A DNA stretch of 7,304 nt from Methanosarcinales archaeon (GTDB lineage: Archaea; Halobacteriota; Syntropharchaeia; Alkanophagales; Methanospirareceae). This document shows positions 1 to 5,526 of this stretch, piece by piece. Within the stretch, counting starts at the first letter, position 1; each line of letters opens with the position of its first letter. A program made the translations under genes and the position numbers. The notes under the pieces were generated by a model that was not told the origin of the DNA, did not search any database, and saw only the letters and a program-made list of their open reading frames with translations. The DNA lies in assembly GCA_025464425.1 (NCBI GenBank), contig JAODGV010000046.1, forward strand, positions 1 to 7,304. The letters run 5' to 3'.

Positions 1-74
1 GCACGTGCTGCTATTGTAGCCGCAACTGTAGAATCTATCCCTCCTGAGCATACACATACTGCTCTTTTCTTCAT
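1..74 (-). CDS. PP-loop ATPase, QueC-like (7-cyano-7-deazaguanine synthase), N-terminal fragment
   Basis: Only the first 24 codons are in the window; the gene continues past base 1. The fragment begins MKKRAVCVCSGGIDSTVAAT. SGGIDST at residues 10-16 is the ATP-pyrophosphatase (PP-loop) signature, which binds the phosphates of ATP during adenylation. Having the motif within the first ten residues is usual for QueC, which converts carboxy-deazaguanine to preQ0, in archaea the precursor of archaeosine in tRNA. Other N-type PP-loop enzymes (argininosuccinate synthase, GMP synthase, NAD synthetase, LarE) either have a longer leader or a different motif, but a fragment this short cannot exclude a different PP-loop family. 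The ATG is the only plausible start because an in-frame stop lies ten codons upstream. No Shine-Dalgarno site is seen; a TATA-like box about 27 bases upstream suggests a leaderless mRNA independent of the preceding prenyltransferase gene. Confidence 0.7.
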   Translation of the reverse strand, partial: MKKRAVCVCSGGIDSTVAATIAAR

Positions 75-96
75 TGATAAGTAGATTGTATTCCCG

Positions 97-105
97 ATAT
101 ATTAT
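97..105 (-). promoter_or_regulatory. TATA-like box of the QueC-like gene
   Basis: Read on the - strand the bases are ATAATATAT, centred about 27 bases before the ATG at 74. This is the spacing at which an archaeal TATA box would place transcription start at the start codon itself. The box sits in the 104-base gap (75-178) after the prenyltransferase. That gap otherwise shows only trivial open frames (4 and 13 codons) and no clear terminator. Confidence 0.4.
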
Positions 106-178
106 CTTCTCCATCAATGCTGTATTGCTTTTCCAACCATTTTCCTCGCCGCCATAAGCTTACCACTTGCTCATAAGG

Positions 179-1144
179 TTATAAGGTTAGAAAAACGCTC
201 TTCAAGCTGAATATACCGATGAGTGCCACGGGTATGAGTATCATCCCCTGGAAGCCGTATCTCACCAGTTTATCGAGTTCCTCTCCTGATTCCAGCACTC
301 TACCACGGAGCAGTACCACCAGACTCTTTCCAGTGTAATATGTCGGTAATGCGAGTAACGGCAGTCCATAACAGGGTACATCAAGCCATAAAATAGCGGA
401 GTATGAAGCCCATGATGCTAATGTGAGAGGCAGATACAGCGCGAGTGTGTTTCGCTTACCCAACCGAAGAGCGAGATGCCTCCGTCCTGCCTTTGCATCG
501 TATTCGAAATCCGGCAGTTCACGCGTCAATTTCAACTTGAACACATCTATTATCCATGGTAGAGCGCCCAGTGCAGGAATCCAGCTAACCTGATGTGCCT
601 GGAGATAATAACCGCTGAATACAGTAAGCCAGCCAACACCGATGGTCAAATCCAGCTCGCCCCAGCCACTGTACGATAGTCGGGGTCCACTTGAGTACGA
701 ATACGCAATGAGGATACCCAATAAGCCGAGAACCGGCGTGAGTGCCCCTGTGTGAAGCGTGCACCATAGCACTATACAGAAAGGTATAGCAGCCACCAGG
801 CAGATGTATGCGCCGGTTAATGCCTGTTTCACCGTTATCTGCCCGGTTTCAAATGCATTGAAGCGACCACTGGCACCGGTCGAATGTAACGAGCTTGCTT
901 CAACCATAAACAATCTATCACCCCTTAGCTTCTTATAATCCGTATATACACAGCAGGCATTGAGCACGAAACAGAACTCGGTGAGCAGAAATACGGCGAT
1001 TAGCGAGCAGATAAGTACCGGCAGGTCAACCGTATAGCCTTCACTCCATGCGATAACCGAGCCGAGTATAAAAGGTAGAATGGTGGTGCAGAACTTAGGG
1101 AAACCGGAAATCTCTATCCAGCCTGCAAATGGTTTGAGGTTCAT
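179..1144 (-). CDS. UbiA-family prenyltransferase, MenA-like
   Basis: A 321-residue polytopic membrane protein, normal length for UbiA/MenA. These enzymes transfer a polyprenyl chain from its diphosphate to an aromatic or other acceptor, for example in menaquinone synthesis. About eight to nine hydrophobic segments are visible. The second aspartate motif is intact (RELPDFEYDAKAGRR, 208-222), and the MenA-like stretch YSSGPRLSYSGWGELD (150-165) followed by GYYLQ (178-182) is clear. The first aspartate motif is altered: where MenA has NDxxD, residues 65-69 read CVYTD, keeping D69 and D76 but with Val for the first Asp. I chose the ATG at 1144 because it overlaps the stop of the upstream gene as ATGA, typical of translational coupling; a GTG three codons earlier is the alternative. 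The acceptor cannot be told from sequence, so menaquinone, methanophenazine-type or other products remain open. Confidence 0.85.
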   Translation of the reverse strand: MNLKPFAGWIEISGFPKFCTTILPFILGSVIAWSEGYTVDLPVLICSLIAVFLLTEFCFVLNACCVYTDYKKLRGDRLFMVEASSLHSTGASGRFNAFETGQITVKQALTGAYICLVAAIPFCIVLWCTLHTGALTPVLGLLGILIAYSYSSGPRLSYSGWGELDLTIGVGWLTVFSGYYLQAHQVSWIPALGALPWIIDVFKLKLTRELPDFEYDAKAGRRHLALRLGKRNTLALYLPLTLASWASYSAILWLDVPCYGLPLLALPTYYTGKSLVVLLRGRVLESGEELDKLVRYGFQGMILIPVALIGIFSLKSVFLTL

Positions 1145-2475
1145 CTTACACACAGTATGGTTCTCATCCGTTCTCGTTTACGCTTTGCTTTCTCTACCGC
1201 GATGTCCACCTTGCGTCTCATCGTTTCAAACTCTTCTCCACGGATGTACTCACCCACCGCCTGCTTCACCGGTGTGTATGCGGATTCACGGAACTTCGGT
1301 CTGAAATCCGCTCTCTTACCATCAACAACAAGTTCTGCACCCTCACCAGCTTCAACCACACCTATTTCATCAATTCTGATATCATGAGCGTTAATAACCT
1401 GCTTTATATCTTTTACAAGCCCCTCAGGGCATATAACGAGCAGTGAGTCCAGAGAAACACCGAGATAATCGATCCCGTAGCGTTCGAGCATTTCGATAAC
1501 CGCAGGATTCACCATAGCCCGGATACGCTCCTCGTGGAATACCAGTTTCACCGCTGATACCTTTGCAATCTCCTGTGCATCGCCTCTTATGCCACCGTTT
1601 GTGACATCGGTCATCACATGGATTCGGTCAACCAGACCAGCTTCGATTAGTGCTTTACAGGCTACCAGGAACTTCACGTTCAATGTCTCCTTTACTACCT
1701 CATACTCGCCATTGTATAATGCCGTGGTGGATATGGTACCACCGCCAGCGCCCTCGGTCATCAATATCACGTCACCTGCGCGTGCTCCAGCCCGCGTCAC
1801 GATCTCGTCTGCAATACCAACAGCGCCAACGCAGCCCGTCATGCGGTCTCCAATCACCATATCCCCACCGATACGCAGTGTCGAGCCCGTAATGAGTGGC
1901 ACACCCGTGGCATCAGATACCGCGGATATGCCCGCGATATGGTCAAATATCTTACCAACATCTCCATCATCCGCGATATGGATATCTGAGAACATAGCGA
2001 CCGGAGTGGCACCCATGACATACACATCACGAAGCGCCGCACGAGCGACGTGAAAACCCGCGAGAAACGGGAAATCGCTCAATCGCGAGTGCATACCATC
2101 AACAGTGACCACGATGAATTTGTCCTGCACCTTAACAACGCCCGAATCACTCAATGCTGAGGAATCAACCACTGCTCCGGTCGCACCTATCAGCTCACCT
2201 ATCTTCTGATGGACATAGAAATCGCCCGCACCTCGCGACCCGACACCGAATTCACCCATATGAACACCGGATTCATTTGGTACAAGCAGTTCATCATCGT
2301 CCTTTACAGCCAGTGTTCTCTTTGCTTCTTCGAGTACTGCCTCTGAGAACCTGTTCAGCGCTTCTGTGCTTATATCCGGCTTTATCTCCTTTATACGAGT
2401 ACGTAAATCCGCGATTATGGCGGTATCATCCCTGCCACGCCTGAGATTCCGTTTCACGAAGCCTTCTATATCCAT
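1141..2475 (-). CDS. AIR synthase-related protein (PurM/HypE/SelD superfamily), archaeal type
   Basis: A 444-residue protein of the ATP-using PurM/HypE/SelD/ThiL superfamily. Residues 1-65 are a charged helical extension absent from ordinary PurM or HypE. A glycine-rich stretch (SGVHMGEFGVGSRGAGDF, 69-86) precedes the AIRS N-terminal domain, with TVDGMHSR (124-131) in the nucleotide/metal-binding position and PLITGSTLRIGGD (193-205). The AIRS C-terminal domain runs from about 230 to 380, with EGAGGGTIS (241-249) and DVTNGGIRGDA (290-300), the counterpart of HypE's DPTRGG. A lysine/arginine-rich helical tail ends in ILCVR. Cys442, three residues from the end, is reminiscent of the functional C-terminal Cys of HypE but lacks the PRIC context. 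It is not a clear match to PurM itself; the substrate is unknown. It lies 23 bases after the fumarase subunit and overlaps the prenyltransferase by 4 bases, so the three are probably co-transcribed. Confidence 0.85.
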   Translation of the reverse strand: MDIEGFVKRNLRRGRDDTAIIADLRTRIKEIKPDISTEALNRFSEAVLEEAKRTLAVKDDDELLVPNESGVHMGEFGVGSRGAGDFYVHQKIGELIGATGAVVDSSALSDSGVVKVQDKFIVVTVDGMHSRLSDFPFLAGFHVARAALRDVYVMGATPVAMFSDIHIADDGDVGKIFDHIAGISAVSDATGVPLITGSTLRIGGDMVIGDRMTGCVGAVGIADEIVTRAGARAGDVILMTEGAGGGTISTTALYNGEYEVVKETLNVKFLVACKALIEAGLVDRIHVMTDVTNGGIRGDAQEIAKVSAVKLVFHEERIRAMVNPAVIEMLERYGIDYLGVSLDSLLVICPEGLVKDIKQVINAHDIRIDEIGVVEAGEGAELVVDGKRADFRPKFRESAYTPVKQAVGEYIRGEEFETMRRKVDIAVEKAKRKRERMRTILCVR

Positions 2476-2498
2476 TTATTTTTGTATATGCCTCTATA

Positions 2499-3071
2499 CT
2501 ACTTATTTTTACGAGATATTGCTACTGATACTGCTACTGCATCTGGAGCTTTATATAAGCTGTTACCATTTGCATCCATGGCAACCACCAGCGGACCGAA
2601 GTTTTCAACGAGCAGGTGCCAGACCGCTTCAGCCATTCCGAGCTCATGCCAGTGGAGTGCTATAACTCGTTTTATGCGGGTAGCAGCTAAAACTGCCGCA
2701 CCTCCGGGCATTGCAAGATACACGCATCCGTGAGTACGCATGGCTTCCTGTGTTCGAGTACCCATACCGCCCTTACCGATTATAGCGCGTATCTGTAGCG
2801 ATTTTATGAGCTCTGGTGTTGATGATTCCATTCTTGCACTGGTTGTGGGTCCTGCTGCTATTATCTCCCGTTCTATTGCAAGTGGACCGCAATGATATAT
2901 CACCGCACCACGTTCTATCGGTACTTCTCTGCCGGCTTTACAGTAGTCCAGGATCCGGTGATGCGCTCTGTCACGCGCTGTGTATATATCACCACTCAGA
3001 TATACGATATCCCCGACATGCAATTCCCGAACATCACGTTCCGCAAGCGGTGTGTGTAGATTCTTCACCAC
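2499..3071 (-). CDS. Class I fumarate hydratase / L-tartrate dehydratase type, beta subunit
   Basis: A 190-residue protein matching the C-terminal (beta) half of class I Fe-S hydro-lyases, which interconvert fumarate and malate or dehydrate tartrate. Signatures are VGDIVYLSGDIYTARDRAHHR (split: VGDIVYLSGD 19-28 and TARDRAHHR 31-39), GAVIYHCGPL (55-64), GPTTSARM (74-81), GKGGMG (99-104) and the GGAAVL stretch at 123-128. In archaea and many anaerobes the class I enzyme is split into an alpha subunit holding the 4Fe-4S cluster and this beta subunit; the alpha gene is not in the window. The start is GTG at 3071 (or the GTG directly after it): an in-frame stop lies two codons upstream and no ATG is near. 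The N-terminal HTPLAERDVREL pattern of the family begins right after it. Fumarase is the likeliest role; sequence alone does not exclude tartrate dehydratase. Confidence 0.92.
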   Translation of the reverse strand: MVKNLHTPLAERDVRELHVGDIVYLSGDIYTARDRAHHRILDYCKAGREVPIERGAVIYHCGPLAIEREIIAAGPTTSARMESSTPELIKSLQIRAIIGKGGMGTRTQEAMRTHGCVYLAMPGGAAVLAATRIKRVIALHWHELGMAEAVWHLLVENFGPLVVAMDANGNSLYKAPDAVAVSVAISRKNK

Positions 3072-3081
3072 AGTTTAACTG
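3071..3081. repeat. Perfect short palindrome at the fumarase start codon
   Basis: CAGTT-T-AACTG is an 11-base perfect inverted repeat whose edge is the first base of the GTG start codon of the fumarase subunit. It could be an operator half-site pair or chance; it is too short to say more. Confidence 0.2.
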
Positions 3082-3086
3082 ACTGT

Positions 3087-3188
3087 TCACATAGATATTA
3101 AGGTTTTGAGCTCCTTCGGGAATCGGGCGGGATCGCATCCATCCTGTTGTGCTGCGCCTACTATTACAGAGCCAATCGCAAATCTCAC
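3087..3188 (-). CDS. Small ORF between kae1 and fumarase subunit (33 aa), unknown
   Basis: A 33-codon open frame starting with GTG, whose first bases overlap the kae1 stop as GTGA and which ends 15 bases before the fumarase GTG. The product begins MRFAIGSVIVGAAQQDG and continues CDPARFPKELKTLISM: a short hydrophobic stretch (3-13) followed by a polar, proline-containing tail with one Cys. It fills almost the whole 113-base gap and makes the cluster continuous, and the overlap type matches that between the next two genes. I do not recognise it. Against it: a TATA-like box for fumarase may overlap its end (3094-3100), so the gap could be merely a promoter region, or this could be the remnant of a longer gene. 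Codon choice looks like its neighbours, with no runs of low complexity. Confidence 0.4.
   Translation of the reverse strand: MRFAIGSVIVGAAQQDGCDPARFPKELKTLISM
3094..3100 (-). promoter_or_regulatory. Possible TATA box for the fumarase subunit
   Basis: The - strand reads AAACCTTAATATC, with the TAATATC core centred about 26 bases before the GTG at 3071. This fits a leaderless internal promoter, placing it inside the end of the 33-codon small ORF. The match is short and could be chance. Confidence 0.25.
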
Positions 3189-4186
3189 CGTACTCTCCAC
3201 TTCACTTCTACCTCATCCGGTCTGAAATTGGGTCTCACCGCGGAATCTTCTATCGGTAGCGTCTGACCCGACTGGAACTGAAGCAGTCCGAGATAGGCGA
3301 TCATGGCACCGTTGTCCTTCAGATACTTCGATTCAGGCACGAAGAATCGAGCACCACGGTCACCACACATCGTTCGCAGCATCTGCTGTAATCGCCTGTT
3401 CGCACCCACACCACCCGCCAGCAACATCTCATCCTTACCGCAATACGCCATTGCACGCTCTGTCACCTCGGTAAGCATAGCGAAAGCAGTCTCCTGGAAT
3501 GAATAGCATACGTCCTCCAGGCTGTTCCCCGCATCCACCGCCTCTTTCGCCGCCGTTGTCAAGCCCGAGAACGAGAAATCCATGCCCTTCACCACATACG
3601 GTAGATGAATATACCGTGTGCCCTTAGATGCCAGTTCCTCCACTTTCGGTCCCCCTGGATGCTCCAGCCCTATATAGCGTGCGAACTTATCCAGGGCATT
3701 GCCTATGCCTATGTCAAGCGTCTCGCCAAGTATACGGTAGCGACCCGTGTGATATGCAAGAACCTGAGAATTCGCTCCACTTACATACAGCACGACCGGA
3801 TCTTCAGTGCCACACCGCCACCGCCCTATTTCTATATGCGCGATACAATGATTGACACCGATGAGTGGCACCTTTAATGTGAGCGCTAAAGCTCTTGCAG
3901 CCGTAGCCACTGTCCTCAGGCAGGGTCCCATACCGGGACCCTGAGAGAATGCCACACCTTCTATATCACCGATCGAAAAGTCTTCATCTTTCGCACTCGC
4001 CCCTTCTATCAACTGAGAGACCACACGCTTGAGCTCAGATGCGTGATGCTGTGCCGCTTCCCTTGGATGAATACCGCCATGCAGCGGCTTGTACGACGAT
4101 TCCACATCGTATATCACTCTATCTTCTGTGACCAGTGCAGCACTGAGGTTCCATGCGGTACCCTCGAGACCCAGAATAACCACCAT
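3185..4186 (-). CDS. kae1: tRNA N6-threonylcarbamoyladenosine synthase component Kae1 (KEOPS)
   Basis: A 333-residue ASKHA-fold protein of the Kae1/TsaD/YgjD family, the catalytic subunit of KEOPS that transfers threonylcarbamoyl to A37 of ANN-reading tRNAs in the cytoplasm. Visible signatures: ILGLEGTAWNLSAAL at the N-terminus, the GGIHPREAAQHH stretch (37-48), SQGPGMGPCLR (81-91), metal-ligand motif HCIAH (H113, H117), YVSGANSQV (134-142), GIGNALDKFAR (160-170), GGPKVEELA (178-186), GGVGANRRL (258-266) and DNGAMIAYLG (291-300) with the third metal ligand D291. The ending RPNFRPDEVEVKWR is typical of archaeal Kae1. Full length for a stand-alone Kae1: no Bud32 kinase domain is fused, unlike in many euryarchaea. 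The ATG at 4186 gives the canonical N-terminus. It is the first gene of the - strand cluster and diverges from DUF1015. Confidence 0.96.
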   Translation of the reverse strand: MVVILGLEGTAWNLSAALVTEDRVIYDVESSYKPLHGGIHPREAAQHHASELKRVVSQLIEGASAKDEDFSIGDIEGVAFSQGPGMGPCLRTVATAARALALTLKVPLIGVNHCIAHIEIGRWRCGTEDPVVLYVSGANSQVLAYHTGRYRILGETLDIGIGNALDKFARYIGLEHPGGPKVEELASKGTRYIHLPYVVKGMDFSFSGLTTAAKEAVDAGNSLEDVCYSFQETAFAMLTEVTERAMAYCGKDEMLLAGGVGANRRLQQMLRTMCGDRGARFFVPESKYLKDNGAMIAYLGLLQFQSGQTLPIEDSAVRPNFRPDEVEVKWRVR

Positions 4187-4197
4187 CTTTTATTCCC

Positions 4198-4204
4198 TTA
4201 ATAG
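4198..4204 (+). promoter_or_regulatory. TATA-like element of the DUF1015 gene
   Basis: TTAATAG lies about 23 bases before the ATG at 4224, inside the 37-base divergent region. No Shine-Dalgarno site is present before that ATG, so a leaderless transcript is likely. A kae1 box on the opposite strand may be the AT-rich stretch at 4213-4221, about 31 bases from its start. Confidence 0.25.
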
Positions 4205-4209
4205 ACTAC

Positions 4210-4223
4210 AACAATTATTTGTT
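4210..4223. repeat. Inverted repeat in the kae1/DUF1015 divergent promoter
   Basis: AACAA-TTAT-TTGTT is a perfect 5-bp inverted repeat with a 4-base spacer, ending directly before the DUF1015 ATG. It also overlaps the place where a kae1 TATA box would be. It could bind a regulator of either gene, but AT-rich sequence of this length can arise by chance. Confidence 0.25.
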
Positions 4224-5489
4224 ATGGTCAGGATAAAACCGTTCAGGGCAACGATACTGAACCCGGAACTGAATAATCGGGATGAGCTCATCTGTCCTGT
4301 ATATGATACCATCAATACCGCACAGTACAACCACTATTCGTGCATCAGGAATAACGTCATTCACTTCACCGTTCGGCGTCCGGGTATGAGTGAGCGGTCA
4401 TTTGTGAGTTACGCACGGGCGATTTTAACACGAATGTTCAATGAAGGCATCCTTGTGGAGCGTGATAAGCCCGCATTATACATCTACGGAATCAGATATA
4501 CGCTCTCAGATGAGCTCTTGCGCCAGATAGAGGAGCATAAGCGGAAAACTACCTATTTCACTCTCGGACTGGTCGCACTGGTGCAGCTTGAGGAGCTGAA
4601 TACCGGGCACATATACGGGCACGAACGCACTTATGAATCGAAGACGGTTGAGCGCTACCTCCTGATGAGGGAGTGCAGTATGAACTTCTCACCCGTAGTT
4701 GCATCTTATAAGGCGCCACATCACGAGCTGAATCGCATCTTCAAGTCTTACCTATCGCAGCAGGAGGTTATACCTCCACTCGTGGATGTCACACTGAACG
4801 GTACACGGCACATGCTATGGGAAATATCGGATGATTCGCTCATCACGGAGATTGAAGAGTTTATGCGAGACCGCAGGCTGATAATACTCGATGGACACCA
4901 CAGGTATTCCGCCGCTTACTGGCTTGGCGTGAGTGGAGGTCCTGCATATACGTTGATGATGCTGCTTGAAGAATCAGATAGCTCACTATTATTGCTGCCA
5001 TGGCACCGATGTGTGAGGCGATGCCGCATGCAGACACTCTGGAATGCGATAGAATCCTGCTTCTGCGTGGAACGCTGTGATCGCGATAGCATCTACTCAG
5101 AACTACGTAAATCAAATGGTGAATTTGATGTCCGGGTATGCATGTATGATGGAGCGGACTTTTACCTGCTGCGTGCAGATGAGCATAAGATAAGGGAATT
5201 ATCAGAGAAGAAAGGTGAGCGAGTCGGGCTGGATGTCATCTCACTCCATGAATGGCTGATCGAACCCGCACTCGAGGGCAACCCCGAAGATGAGATCCTC
5301 TTTACCGCCAGTCCCAATGAAGCGATGGAGAGGGTTAATAACGGCTCGTTCCACGTTGCTTTCTTCCTGAAACCGTTACGTATGGCTGATATTGAGTACA
5401 AAGCGATTGTAGAGCAGAAAGGTTTCCCGCAGAAATCCTCCCTATTCTTGCCTAAAGTGGCTGAGGGCATTGTGATGCGGAGATTCTGA
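4224..5489 (+). CDS. DUF1015 (COG4198) family protein, ParB/SerK-like motif
   Basis: A 421-residue protein of the widespread DUF1015 family, whose usual length is about 400-430. Family marks: RIKPFRAT near the N-terminus (3-10), PVYDTI (25-30), HERT (133-136), ILDGHHRYSAA (221-231), LPWHR (258-262) and KSSLFLPK (404-411) near the end. DGHHR is the motif shared with ParB/Srx-fold proteins, including archaeal ADP-dependent serine kinase SerK, so a nucleotide or phosphoryl-transfer role is possible; the family's reaction is not established. The frame stays open 45 codons further upstream, but that extension is antisense to kae1 and does not resemble the family; the ATG at 4224 gives the conserved MVRIKPF start. 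An unusual Cys cluster follows the HR motif (C263, C267, C279, C281, C285). It diverges from kae1 and converges on the flavoprotein gene. Confidence 0.9.
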   Translation: MVRIKPFRATILNPELNNRDELICPVYDTINTAQYNHYSCIRNNVIHFTVRRPGMSERSFVSYARAILTRMFNEGILVERDKPALYIYGIRYTLSDELLRQIEEHKRKTTYFTLGLVALVQLEELNTGHIYGHERTYESKTVERYLLMRECSMNFSPVVASYKAPHHELNRIFKSYLSQQEVIPPLVDVTLNGTRHMLWEISDDSLITEIEEFMRDRRLIILDGHHRYSAAYWLGVSGGPAYTLMMLLEESDSSLLLLPWHRCVRRCRMQTLWNAIESCFCVERCDRDSIYSELRKSNGEFDVRVCMYDGADFYLLRADEHKIRELSEKKGERVGLDVISLHEWLIEPALEGNPEDEILFTASPNEAMERVNNGSFHVAFFLKPLRMADIEYKAIVEQKGFPQKSSLFLPKVAEGIVMRRF

Positions 5490-5526
5490 ATAATAATGCT
5501 GCTTGAGAAAGTGCCGTTAAGTGTTG

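Noticed and set aside
1145..1153. GTG start three codons upstream for the prenyltransferase
   Set aside because: The ATG at 1144 makes a classical ATGA overlap with the upstream stop and gives the family-like N-terminus; the GTG adds only three residues.
1589..2053. 154-codon + strand open frame opposite the AIR-synthase-related gene
   Set aside because: Antisense shadow rich in Ser, Thr, Pro and Ala; the opposite strand carries clear AIRS motifs.
4089..4223. 45-codon N-terminal extension of the DUF1015 frame
   Set aside because: It is wholly or mostly antisense to the kae1 5' end, has no family resemblance, and the ATG at 4224 gives the conserved DUF1015 start.
5490..5526. Terminator hairpin between the convergent DUF1015 and flavoprotein genes
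   Set aside because: The 37 bases contain no stem-loop or T-run clear enough to call on either strand.
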